Position numbers and translations under genes: made by a program
Source of the DNA: Acidobacteriaceae bacterium dw_441
Lineage (GTDB): Bacteria; Acidobacteriota; Terriglobia; Terriglobales; Acidobacteriaceae
Assembly (NCBI GenBank): GCA_018449715.1
Contig: JAAVVA010000006.1
Span: 186,001 to 250,000 of the forward strand
Direction of reading: 5' to 3'
Length of the DNA: 64,000 nt
The notes under the pieces: model-generated
The model's input: the letters and a program-made list of their open reading frames with translations, nothing else
Database searches by the model: none
Told to the model about the DNA's origin: nothing
Shown: in pieces, positions 36,958 to 44,749 of the stretch
Layout: every line of letters starts with the position of its first letter
Numbering within the stretch: position 1 is the first letter of the stretch

Positions 36958-38016
36958 GTGCTGATACGAAGACTCTTTCTCCTCCTTCTTGCCCTCATAA
37001 CCGCCGTCTCCCACGCGCAGGCAGCCAAAGAGTTCATCTACACCACGGCTCCCTTCCCCTCGGCTCACGCCTCCACGCTCGTGCAGTTGAAGAACGGCGA
37101 CCTCCTCGCCGCGTGGTTCGGCGGAGCCAAAGAAGGAGCCGACGACGTAGCCATCTGGGGCTCGCGCCGCACCGCCTCGGGTTGGTCCACGCCGTTCCTC
37201 CTCGTTCGCGAGCCCAACGTAGCAAGCTGGAACCCCGTCCTCTTCGAGACCCGCGACGGCAAACTCTGGCTCTATTACAAGTACGGTCGCCGCGTCCGCG
37301 AGTGGACCGGAGCCCGCCTCTTCAGCACCGATCAGGGCCGCACATGGTCCGCGCCCGAGCATCTCCCCGCCGGTCTGCTCGGCCCCATCAAAGACAAGCC
37401 ACTCGTCCTCGACGACGGAACGATCGTCAGCGGAACCTCCGTCGAAAGCTACTCCTCGTGGGCCGTCTGGATCGATCGCAGCTCCGATAACGGAGCCACC
37501 TGGCGGAAGATCGGTCCCATCACCGTTCCTGCGCGGCTGATGCCTCCCGCGCCCACGCAGACCGAACACCTCGGCCCCGGCGAAGAGCACGTCAGCGGAA
37601 TCATCCAGCCCGCCATCGTCCGCCTCGGTAAAAAACACCTTCGCCTCTACGCCCGACCCACCCTCGACATCGGACGCATCTGCGCCGCCGACTCCTTCGA
37701 CGACGGCATCACCTGGACCGACGCGCACCCGCTCGACCTTCCCAATCCCAACTCCGGAATCGACGCCGTCGGACTTCGCGATGGACGCGTCGTGCTCATC
37801 TACAACAACACCACCTCAGGCCGCTCGCCGCTCAATCTCGCGGTCAGCAAGGATGGTGAGCACTTCATCATGTTCCAGACCCTCGAAGATCAGCCCGGGG
37901 GCGAGTTCTCTTACCCCGCCATCATTCAGGGCCGCGACTCGAACCTGCATCTCACCTATACATGGAACCGCAAGCGCATCTCTTACGTTGAGATTCCGTT
38001 GTCCGAGGTTCCGTAG
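36958..38016 (+). CDS. Secreted sialidase-like (BNR/Asp-box) glycoside hydrolase
   Basis: 352 residues, probable GTG start at 36958 giving a signal peptide (MLIRRLFLLLLALITAVSHA). Six-bladed sialidase fold with Asp-box motifs: FSTDQGRTWSAPE and SSDNGATWRK (S-x-D-x-G-x-T-W). The catalytic-type Arg residues are in blocks such as LYARPTLDIGRICAADSFDD. Homologues are annotated as exo-alpha-sialidases, but substrate and activity cannot be decided from sequence. Periplasmic or secreted. Confidence 0.78.
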   Translation: MLIRRLFLLLLALITAVSHAQAAKEFIYTTAPFPSAHASTLVQLKNGDLLAAWFGGAKEGADDVAIWGSRRTASGWSTPFLLVREPNVASWNPVLFETRDGKLWLYYKYGRRVREWTGARLFSTDQGRTWSAPEHLPAGLLGPIKDKPLVLDDGTIVSGTSVESYSSWAVWIDRSSDNGATWRKIGPITVPARLMPPAPTQTEHLGPGEEHVSGIIQPAIVRLGKKHLRLYARPTLDIGRICAADSFDDGITWTDAHPLDLPNPNSGIDAVGLRDGRVVLIYNNTTSGRSPLNLAVSKDGEHFIMFQTLEDQPGGEFSYPAIIQGRDSNLHLTYTWNRKRISYVEIPLSEVP

Positions 38017-38126
38017 AAACATCTTCTCCTCATGAAGGAAAAGGTTCCTCTCCATACACCGGGAGGTTCTTCAGAAACGCTCCGCAAGGGTATAGCCTTG
38101 ACGACAAATCTCTCCGACGAGGCCGC

Positions 38127-39167
38127 ATGAAGACAAGCCCGGAAGCTCTCCCGAAACAGATCGCGCTCTTCCTGCTGACCCTTGCCGTCCTCATCATCTG
38201 TGGCCTGGTCCTCAAGCCGTTCCTGGTCGCCATCGTCGGAGCCATCGTCATTGCCATCGTCACCCAGCGACCCTACCTCTGGCTCGCTGCCCGGCTTCGC
38301 CGCCCGAACCTCTGCGCTACCGTCGCGCTTCTCCTCGTCATCCTCAGCATCATCATCCCCCTCTCCATCCTCGCGCAGGACGTCGTCCGACAGATCCCCC
38401 AGATCATCGCCAGCCTCCGGAGTCCGGGGACCCAGCAGAAGGTCACCGACTACCTCAGCCGCCACACCCTCATCGCAGAGCGCCTTCAGACCCTCACCGA
38501 CAGCCTCGACCTCGACACCACCGCCAAATCCGCCGCCGCCTTCGCCGGGAAGCAGTTTGCCTCCCTCATTGGAGGCTCCATCGGAGCGATCACCCAGATC
38601 GTCACCATGCTCTTCATCCTCTTCTTCCTCTACCGCGACCGGGAGATCGCCGCTCGCTTCGCCCGCTCCCTGGTGCCCCTCGAAGACCACGAGGCCGACA
38701 CGCTGCTGACGAAGCTGAGCGGAACCATATACGCCACCGCGCTCGGACGCTGCGCCATCGCCGCCCTGCAGGGAACACTCGCTGGTCTGTCCTACTGGGC
38801 CCTCGGCGTCCCCAACGCCTTTCTCTGGGCGGTCCTCACGGGAGTCATGTCGATGATCCCCGCTCTCGGGGCCTTCCTGGTCTGGGTTCCAATCGCTCTC
38901 TACCTCGGAATCTCCGGCCACTGGATCAAGGCCGCGCTGCTCGGCATCTGGGGAGGAGGCATCGTCAGCCTCGTCGACAACTTCCTCTACCCGGTTCTGG
39001 TCGGCCCCTATCTTCGCCAGCACTCGGTCGCGGTGTTGCTCTCCATCCTTGGGGCGATCCCCCTGTTCGGGATCACCGGCATCGTCCTGGGACCATTGGC
39101 CTTCACCGCCGCCGACGCTCTGCTCGATCTCTGGCGCGCCCGCAGCGCGGTCGCAATCGAAAGATAA
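38127..39167 (+). CDS. AI-2E family transporter (PerM-like permease)
   Basis: 346 residues with about eight transmembrane segments. Characteristic signatures: LVGPYLRQHSVAVLLSILGA and the GAFLVWVPIALYLGISGHW block near 250. The family includes putative AI-2 exporters and Na+/H+ antiporters, so the transported molecule is uncertain. Possibly monocistronic. Confidence 0.85.
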   Translation: MKTSPEALPKQIALFLLTLAVLIICGLVLKPFLVAIVGAIVIAIVTQRPYLWLAARLRRPNLCATVALLLVILSIIIPLSILAQDVVRQIPQIIASLRSPGTQQKVTDYLSRHTLIAERLQTLTDSLDLDTTAKSAAAFAGKQFASLIGGSIGAITQIVTMLFILFFLYRDREIAARFARSLVPLEDHEADTLLTKLSGTIYATALGRCAIAALQGTLAGLSYWALGVPNAFLWAVLTGVMSMIPALGAFLVWVPIALYLGISGHWIKAALLGIWGGGIVSLVDNFLYPVLVGPYLRQHSVAVLLSILGAIPLFGITGIVLGPLAFTAADALLDLWRARSAVAIER

Positions 39168-39193
39168 GACTCTCCCTCCAGCCCGGAGGAGTA

Positions 39194-39209
39194 ATATGGT
39201 TCACCATAT
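39194..39209. promoter_or_regulatory. Dyad operator candidate upstream of pckG
   Basis: ATATGGTTCACCATAT has perfect 7-base arms and a 2-base spacer, 57 bases ahead of pckG. The half-site ATATGGT/ACCATAT is similar in style to GntR-type operators. No adjacent regulator gene is seen. Confidence 0.55.
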
Positions 39210-39265
39210 AGATTTTCGCCCTTGAACGCCCCTGCACCAGGGCCGAACCTTCCGGGAGAACCGAA

Positions 39266-41128
39266 TTGGCTTCGAAGATCGACAAATCCGCCACTGCTGT
39301 CCTTTCCCCTTCCTCTGTTCCGCTTACGACGAACAAGCACCTCATCCGCTGGGTCGAAAAGATGGCCGACCTCACGCAGCCCGACTCCATCCACTGGGTC
39401 GATGGCTCGAAGGAGGAGTACGACCTGCTCTGCCAGCAGCTTGTGGATGCAGGAACCTTCACCCAGCTCAATCAGGACCTGTGGCCCGGATGCTTCTACG
39501 CCCGTTCTGCTCCCAACGACGTCGCCCGCGTCGAGGACCGCACCTTCATCTGCTCGCTCTCGAAGGACACCGCCGGACCGACGAACAACTGGGAAGACCC
39601 CTTCCAGATGCGGCGCAAGCTGAAGCAGATCTTTCGTGGCTGCATGCGCGGACGCACGATGTACGTTCTGCCCTTCTCGATGGGCCCCATCGGTTCGCCC
39701 ATGTCGCAGATCGGCGTGCAGCTTACCGACTCCGCTTATGTCGTCGTTAACATGCGCATCATGGCCCGCATCGGTGCACCGGTCTTCGCCGAGATCGACA
39801 AGGACACCAAGCGCGTCGTCCCCTGCATGCATTCGGTCGGCGCACCGCTCGAGCCCGGCCAGCAGGATGTTTCCTGGCCCTGCAACGACGAGAAGTACAT
39901 CGTCCACTTCCCCGAGACACGCGAGATATGGAGCTACGGCTCCGGCTACGGCGGCAATGCCCTGCTTGGCAAGAAGTGCTTCGCCCTCCGCATAGCCTCG
40001 AACATCGCCCGCGACGAGGGCTGGATGGCCGAGCACATGCTCATCCTCGGCGTCGAGTCGCCCTCGCACGAGAAGACCTACGTCGCCGCCGCCTTCCCCT
40101 CGGCCTGCGGCAAAACCAACTTCGCCATGCTGATTCCTCCAGCGGGATTCGAGGGCTGGAAGATCTGGACCGTCGGCGACGACATCGCATGGATCAAGCC
40201 CGATGCAACTGGCCGCCTGCGCGCGATCAATCCTGAGTCCGGCTTCTTCGGAGTCGCGCCAGGAACCTCGGCCAAGACTAACCCGAACGCGATGGCGACG
40301 CTCGCGAAGAACACCATCTTCACCAACGTTGCGCTGACCCCCGAAGGCGGCGTCTGGTGGGAGGGCATGACCGACACGCCTCCGAAAGAATGTCTCGACT
40401 GGCGCGGCAACCTGTGGACCCCGGAGATCGGCAGGAAGACCGGCCAGCCGGCGGCGCATCCCAACGGACGCTTCACCGCCCCCGCCAGCCAGTGCCCCAC
40501 CATCGACCCCGACTGGGAGAACCCGCAGGGCGTTCCCATCTCCGCCATCATCTTCGGAGGACGCCGCCCCTCGACGATGCCTCTCGTCTACCAGGCCTTC
40601 AACTGGTCCGGCGGAGTCTACGCCGGGGCCACGATGGGCTCCGAGATCACAGCCGCATCCGGCGGCGTGCTCGGCAAGGTGCGGCGTGACCCGATGGCCA
40701 TGCTGCCTTTCTGCGGCTACCACATGGGCGATTACTTCCGGCACTGGATCAAGATGCAGCGAACTCTCTCTTCAACGCCACGTGTCTTCCACGTGAACTG
40801 GTTCCGCAAGGGAGCCGACGGCAAGTTCCTCTGGCCCGGCTACTCCGAAAACATGCGCGTGCTCAAGTGGATCGTCGACCGCGTGCGCGGACGAGCGCAG
40901 GGCAAGGAGACTCCCATCGGCTGGACGCCGCACTTTGAGGACATCCGCTGGGAGGGACTCGATATGTCGGAGGAGAGACGGCGTGCGATTTTCGACGAGC
41001 TGCAGACCGTCGACCGTGCCGCATGGCGCAAAGAGGTCATGGATCACGAGGAACTTTTCCTGGCCCTGCACGACCACCTTCCGCCCGAAATGATCTACGA
41101 GCGCGAGCTGCTGATCTGCCGCCTGTGA
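39266..41128 (+). CDS. pckG: Phosphoenolpyruvate carboxykinase (GTP)
   Basis: 620 residues, full length. Start TTG at 39266 with GGGAGA about seven bases upstream. The kinase P-loop is [15 protein letters not shown], with a lid and PEP-binding region including [17 protein letters not shown]. The reactive-cysteine segment PSACGKT matches the GTP-type enzymes. It converts oxaloacetate and GTP to PEP, the first committed step of gluconeogenesis. Its use of GTP fits actinobacterial and acidobacterial enzymes. Confidence 0.95.
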   Translation: MASKIDKSATAVLSPSSVPLTTNKHLIRWVEKMADLTQPDSIHWVDGSKEEYDLLCQQLVDAGTFTQLNQDLWPGCFYARSAPNDVARVEDRTFICSLSKDTAGPTNNWEDPFQMRRKLKQIFRGCMRGRTMYVLPFSMGPIGSPMSQIGVQLTDSAYVVVNMRIMARIGAPVFAEIDKDTKRVVPCMHSVGAPLEPGQQDVSWPCNDEKYIVHFPETREIWSYGSGYGGNALLGKKCFALRIASNIARDEGWMAEHMLILGVESPSHEKTYVAAAFPSACGKTNFAMLIPPAGFEGWKIWTVGDDIAWIKPDATGRLRAINPESGFFGVAPGTSAKTNPNAMATLAKNTIFTNVALTPEGGVWWEGMTDTPPKECLDWRGNLWTPEIGRKTGQPAAHPNGRFTAPASQCPTIDPDWENPQGVPISAIIFGGRRPSTMPLVYQAFNWSGGVYAGATMGSEITAASGGVLGKVRRDPMAMLPFCGYHMGDYFRHWIKMQRTLSSTPRVFHVNWFRKGADGKFLWPGYSENMRVLKWIVDRVRGRAQGKETPIGWTPHFEDIRWEGLDMSEERRRAIFDELQTVDRAAWRKEVMDHEELFLALHDHLPPEMIYERELLICRL

Positions 41129-41135
41129 ATCCCGC

Positions 41136-41179
41136 GGGTCAGTGCCGAAAAGGAGACAATCTTTCTCCGGCACTGACCC
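41136..41179 (+). terminator. Hairpin after pckG
   Basis: GGGTCAGTGCCG and CGGCACTGACCC form a 12-bp stem right after the pckG stop. There is no clean T tract, so termination efficiency is unknown. Confidence 0.6.
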
Positions 41180-41265
41180 GTAACTGCATGACTTTATTTA
41201 CTTTACGAGATAAAAGATAACCATAGACTCACCCCGGAAGGCAACCTCTGAGCCGTGAATCTTTC

Positions 41266-41294
41266 TTGACTCGGCCATAAATTATCAGTATCTT
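41266..41294 (+). promoter_or_regulatory. Sigma-70 promoter P1
   Basis: TTGACT, 17 bases, TATCTT. The predicted start is near 41301. It precedes a short hairpin-rich stretch ended by a terminator, so P1 probably drives a small RNA. Confidence 0.65.
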
Positions 41295-41300
41295 AACGGA

Positions 41301-41412
41301 TGTGACAAGACTCCCTTCGGGTTGAGTCGGTCATAACGAAGTCCACCCACTTCGTTGCTTTAATGGAATACCCACGCAACAGCCCCCACCGCGCTGCGTG
41401 GGTTTCCTTTTT
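41301..41412 (+). ncRNA. Candidate small RNA with C-rich loops (about 110 nt)
   Basis: Bounded by promoter P1 and a complete intrinsic terminator. Three stem-loops are visible. Stem 1 (41303-41333) is TGAC/GTCA plus GACTC/GAGTC. Stem 2 (41335-41356) is AACGAAGT/ACTTCGTT with loop CCACCC. The terminator (41370-41403) is ACCCACGCA/TGCGTGGGT, a 16-base loop holding GCCCCCACC, then TTCCTTTTT. C-rich loops are a hallmark of riboregulators that target Shine-Dalgarno sequences. No known riboswitch consensus fits. The 22-codon frame starting at 41363 runs through the terminator and looks incidental. Confidence 0.5.
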
Positions 41413-41427
41413 AAGTCGTATAAACCG

Positions 41428-41456
41428 TTGACGCTTCCGCGCTGACTCTCTAACAT
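41428..41456 (+). promoter_or_regulatory. Sigma-70 promoter P2 immediately before the Cys-rich peptide
   Basis: TTGACG, 17 bases, TAACAT. With the usual 6-8 base spacing, transcription begins at about 41463-41464, the A of the ATG of the Cys-rich peptide. This predicts a leaderless mRNA and explains the absence of a Shine-Dalgarno site. Confidence 0.6.
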
Positions 41457-41463
41457 CATCTCT

Positions 41464-41553
41464 ATGGGATCGATCCACATCGCAGCCTGTACCTGTTGCC
41501 CCTGTTGTTGTATGGGCACCTGTTGTCGCTGCGTTGGACTCTCCCTTTGCTAA
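41464..41553 (+). CDS. Polycysteine leader peptide (29 residues, 10 Cys)
   Basis: MGSIHIAACTCCPCCCMGTC then CRCVGLSLC. Cysteines are at 9, 11, 12, 14-16, 20, 21, 23 and 29. Seven of ten codons are TGT although the genome favours GC-rich codons. No Shine-Dalgarno site is present; transcription from P2 would make it leaderless. Immediately after the stop comes a hairpin and then a terminator, and a transporter operon lies beyond. The most likely role is ribosome-mediated attenuation: scarcity of charged tRNA-Cys stalls the ribosome in the Cys run and changes folding of the downstream RNA. Similar leaderless Cys-rich leaders are described in mycobacteria. The assignment here is inference. Confidence 0.7.
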   Translation: MGSIHIAACTCCPCCCMGTCCRCVGLSLC

Positions 41554-41631
41554 GCCTCTGAATTAAATTCCGGCTTAGAAGATTTCGGAACCCACGTCGC
41601 AGCGAACCTCGCGCACGTGGGTTTTCTCTTT
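41550..41631 (+). terminator. Attenuator: antiterminator-type hairpin plus intrinsic terminator
   Basis: CTAAGCC (41550-41556) pairs with GGCTTAG (41572-41578). Then AACCCACGT (41589-41597) pairs with ACGTGGGTT (41615-41623), followed by TTTTCTCTTT. The loop-side sequence CGCAGCGA (41598-41605) is also perfectly complementary to TCGCTGCG inside the Cys-codon run (41526-41533), giving an alternative pairing that ribosome position could control. Confidence 0.65.
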
Positions 41632-41681
41632 GGCCCCAGCGCCGACCTTCACAAGATCATATTTAGAAATCGAGGCACCTT

Positions 41682-41798
41682 ATGGCTACTCCTCACATAT
41701 CCAAAAGCCGAGTCAACATCGACCTGATCGCGGTCGGAATCGCCCTGACCCTGGCCGCTCTGATCCGCTTCAACATCCTTCCTCCCATCGGCTTCTAA
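41682..41798 (+). CDS. 38-residue membrane peptide preceding the YeiH gene
   Basis: MATPHISKSRVNIDLIAVGI followed by ALTLAALIRFNILPPIGF. One transmembrane helix at about 13-29. GAGG lies ahead of the ATG. The stop is 8 bases from the transporter start, which lacks its own ribosome site, so translational coupling is likely. Function unknown; it may be an accessory subunit or simply a coupling ORF. Confidence 0.6.
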   Translation: MATPHISKSRVNIDLIAVGIALTLAALIRFNILPPIGF

Positions 41799-41806
41799 CC
41801 ACCACC

Positions 41807-42898
41807 ATGTCCGTCCAGACGATTCCGATTGCAGCGCCGGTTCCCTCGCTCAGCACACGCATTGTGCGTGTGCTGCCCGGCATTGCGCTGCTGTTCGGCA
41901 TCGGTCTGCTGGGCAAGCTGCTGGAGCACACCTTCACCCATCTGCGCACGCAGTACCCCGGCATCCCCTTCCCCCACCTTGAATACGTGCTGTGGGCAAT
42001 CGTGCTGGGGCTTGCGGTCGGTAACACGGTGGGTGTCCCTCGCATCTTTCGCGACGGCGTGACCACCTACGAGCTGTGGCTGAAGCTCGGCATCGTTCTG
42101 GTCGGAGGACGGTTTCTCCTACAGGACGTGATTCACATCGGCGGCCTGTCGCTGCTGCTCGTCGCCGTGGAGCTTGTACTTTCGCTCACGGTCATGCACT
42201 TGCTGGGACGCATCTTCCGCCTGCCCCCCAAGCTGACCTCGCTGCTGGCCATCGGGTCGTGCATCTGCGGTGTCACCGCCATCATGGCCGCTCGCGGAGC
42301 TATCGAGCCGGAGGAGGAGGACACCTCCACGGCCATCGCCTCCATCCTGACCCTCGGGGCCATCGCTCTATTCACCTTCCCGGCCATCGGCCACGCTCTG
42401 CACATGAGCCAGCAGGGATACGGCATGTGGGCCGGCCTCGCGGTCGATAACACCGCCGAATCGCTCGTCACCGGCGCGCTCTTCGGCGAAGAGGCAGGCA
42501 AGTGGACCGTGCTGGCCAAGACCGCACGCTCCGGTTTCCTCGGCTTTGTGGTGCTGGCGTATGCGGTCTACTGGTCGTCGCGCGGCCTCGCTCCCGACGT
42601 CGAGCACAAGGGCGTCTTCCTCTGGAAGAAGTTCCCCAAGTTCATCCTGGGCTTTATCGCGCTGTCGATCCTCGCGACCTCAGGCTTCTTCTCGCACGGC
42701 CAGCTCACCAGCCTGACAAACCTCTCGAAGTGGGCCTTCCTTCCGGCCTTCGCGGGAGTCGGCCTGCGGACCAACCTGCGCGACCTGACGGCGCAGGGCT
42801 GGCGTCCGCTGACGGTTGGAATCCTGGGCGAGATCTTCATCGCCTTCATCACGCTGGGGCTCGTCTACTGGAGCTACAGCCACGGAGTCGCAAGGTAA
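41807..42898 (+). CDS. YeiH/PSE family putative sulfate exporter
   Basis: 363 residues from the ATG at 41807, with about ten transmembrane segments. The frame opens at 41630 but that part overlaps the small peptide in another frame. Family hallmarks: GLAVGNTVGVP, LKLGIVLVGGRFLLQD, SCICGVTAIMAARGAIEPEE and LPAFAGVGLRTNLRDLTAQG. The family is annotated as a putative sulfate exporter; transport of sulfate, sulfite or cysteine-related compounds has been suggested but not shown here. The cysteine leader upstream supports a link to sulfur metabolism. Confidence 0.88.
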   Translation: MSVQTIPIAAPVPSLSTRIVRVLPGIALLFGIGLLGKLLEHTFTHLRTQYPGIPFPHLEYVLWAIVLGLAVGNTVGVPRIFRDGVTTYELWLKLGIVLVGGRFLLQDVIHIGGLSLLLVAVELVLSLTVMHLLGRIFRLPPKLTSLLAIGSCICGVTAIMAARGAIEPEEEDTSTAIASILTLGAIALFTFPAIGHALHMSQQGYGMWAGLAVDNTAESLVTGALFGEEAGKWTVLAKTARSGFLGFVVLAYAVYWSSRGLAPDVEHKGVFLWKKFPKFILGFIALSILATSGFFSHGQLTSLTNLSKWAFLPAFAGVGLRTNLRDLTAQGWRPLTVGILGEIFIAFITLGLVYWSYSHGVAR

Positions 42899-42904
42899 TC
42901 CCCC

Positions 42905-42997
42905 ATGCAGACCACGACACGCAAACCCGCCCCCGCCGAGCTTCTTCTGATCGCTGCCCTCGTGGCCTTCTTCGCCCTCACGGCTCTGCGCGCTTAG
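42905..42997 (+). CDS. 30-residue membrane peptide after the YeiH gene
   Basis: MQTTTRKPAPAELLLIAALV followed by AFFALTALRA. One transmembrane helix at about 13-28. Begins 6 bases after the transporter stop on the same strand, with good GC-rich codon use. It may be an accessory subunit; the call rests only on position and composition. Confidence 0.5.
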   Translation: MQTTTRKPAPAELLLIAALVAFFALTALRA

Positions 42998-43045
42998 CCT
43001 CTTGAACGCATCGCCTGCCGACTGGGTAAACTAGAGGCAGCGAGA

Positions 43046-44749
43046 ATGCCTTTAGAGACTCCCAACTCCGGTCCGCTCGTCTCCGTAGCCAACCCCACGC
43101 CCAGCGGCTTTGCACCGCTTCGCCTTCCCCTGTTCCGCGACCGCTGGATCGCCTCGACCATCTCATCGGTCGGCACGTGGATGCAGGATACGGCGGGCAC
43201 ATGGCTGATGACCTCGCTCACAGCCTCGCCCCTGCTGGTAGCTCTGATGCAGACCGCGGCCTCTCTGCCGGTGCTTCTGCTGGGGCTGCTCGCAGGAGCC
43301 ACCGCCGACATCTTCGACCGCCGCAAGCTGCTGATCTTCTGGCAGATATGGATGCTCGTCGCAGTCTCGATCCTGGCGGTGCTGACCTTCCTCGGACACG
43401 TCTCGCCGTGGGCGCTGCTGGCGTTTACCTTTCTGCTCAACATCGGCTCGGCGATGAACAACCCGGCGTGGCAGGCCATCGTGCCGGAGCTTGTACCGCG
43501 TGAGCTAATCCCGGACACAGTCTCGCTGAACGCGGCCTCGAACAACCTCGCCCGCGCGGTCGGCCCGGCGCTCGGCGGCCTGATGGTCGCGGGGTTTGCC
43601 AGCGTGCATACCGGCTCGGGCTGGGTCTTCCTCCTGAACTCGGCCTCGTTCGCAGGCGTCATCTGGGTGCTCTACAACTGGAAGCGCACGCCGTTGTTCA
43701 AGTCGGCGCTTCCCTCCGAGCGCATCGCCGGTTCGATCATGACCGGACTGCGCTATGTGCGCTATGCCCCGGAGCTTCAGGCCTCACTGGTCCGCGCCTT
43801 CACCTTCACCTTCTTCGTCTCGGCCATCTGGTCGCTGCTGGCAGTCGTGGCCAAACGCGACCTGCAGCAGGGCGCACTCGGCTACGGCATCCTGAACGGT
43901 TCGCTCGGCTTCGGAGCCGTCATCGCGGCCACGCAGCTTCCGCGTATCCGCCGCCGCGTCTCGGCCGATGTCATCATCGCCGTCTCGACCTTCTACGACG
44001 TCATCACGCTGCTGGTGCTCGCCTACGTTCACTCCCCCCTCATCATCATCCCGGTGCTCGTCGTCTCGGGCTTTGCATGGACCAGCACGATGTCCACCCT
44101 GAACACTTCGGTGCAGCTTTCGGTGCCCGCATGGGTGCAGGCGCGAGCACTCGGAACCTACCTGATGACCTTTCAGGGCGGCATGGCCCTCGGCTCCATC
44201 CTCTGGGGATTCGTCGCCGAACATACCTCCACCCCCCTCGCCCTGGCCATCGCCGCAGGAGGGCTCGGCGTCAGCTACCCGTTCATCCGTCGCTTCCACA
44301 TCCTGCAAGGCCCTCTGCCCGACCACACGCCTTACAAGTCATCACGTCGCACCAGCACGGAGCCCAGCCCGTTCCAGATGGCCGACTCTGCCGCGCACGC
44401 CGACGACCTGGTTCACGAAGGCCCCATCCGCATCTCCATCGAGTACCGCGTTCCTGTCGAGCGATACGCGGAGTTCACCCACGCCATCCACGAACTTCGC
44501 GGCGTGCGACTTCGCGACGGCGCCATCCGGTGGGGAATCTATCGCGACGTCATCGACCCCGAGCATCTCAACGAGACCTTCGTGATGGAGTCGTGGCTCG
44601 ACTACCTCCGCTCACGCGAGCGCATCACCGCAGCCGACGAGGCTATCCGAGCCCGTGTCCGCGCTCTGCACGAAGGCGACGATCAGCCGAAGATCTCCTA
44701 CCAGGTTTATGCCCGCGAGATCACGCCGAACACCGACGACCACTCCTGA
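43046..44749 (+). CDS. MFS exporter of the MFS_3 type with C-terminal monooxygenase-like domain
   Basis: 567 residues. Twelve-helix MFS core (GTWMQDTAGTWLMTSLTASP; NNPAWQAIVPELVPRELIPD) resembling the enterobactin-exporter-like PF05977 group. From about 445 a soluble alpha+beta domain follows (ISIEYRVPVERYAEFTHAIH, MESWLDYLRSRERIT), similar to antibiotic-biosynthesis-monooxygenase folds and normally part of that Pfam family. Efflux of a hydrophobic compound is likely. GAGG is nine bases ahead of the ATG. Its stop overlaps the next start by one base. Confidence 0.87.
   Translation: MPLETPNSGPLVSVANPTPSGFAPLRLPLFRDRWIASTISSVGTWMQDTAGTWLMTSLTASPLLVALMQTAASLPVLLLGLLAGATADIFDRRKLLIFWQIWMLVAVSILAVLTFLGHVSPWALLAFTFLLNIGSAMNNPAWQAIVPELVPRELIPDTVSLNAASNNLARAVGPALGGLMVAGFASVHTGSGWVFLLNSASFAGVIWVLYNWKRTPLFKSALPSERIAGSIMTGLRYVRYAPELQASLVRAFTFTFFVSAIWSLLAVVAKRDLQQGALGYGILNGSLGFGAVIAATQLPRIRRRVSADVIIAVSTFYDVITLLVLAYVHSPLIIIPVLVVSGFAWTSTMSTLNTSVQLSVPAWVQARALGTYLMTFQGGMALGSILWGFVAEHTSTPLALAIAAGGLGVSYPFIRRFHILQGPLPDHTPYKSSRRTSTEPSPFQMADSAAHADDLVHEGPIRISIEYRVPVERYAEFTHAIHELRGVRLRDGAIRWGIYRDVIDPEHLNETFVMESWLDYLRSRERITAADEAIRARVRALHEGDDQPKISYQVYAREITPNTDDHS

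Noticed and set aside
39008..40744. 578-codon frame antisense to pckG
   Set aside because: Same cause; the sense strand has an unmistakable PEP carboxykinase.
41301..41412. A known riboswitch class (SAM, SAH, cobalamin, fluoride, guanidine)
   Set aside because: None of the conserved cores I could recall are present. I kept it as an sRNA candidate instead.
41293..41478. 61-codon minus-strand ORF across the candidate sRNA
   Set aside because: It is antisense to the promoter and hairpins; its peptide does not look coding.
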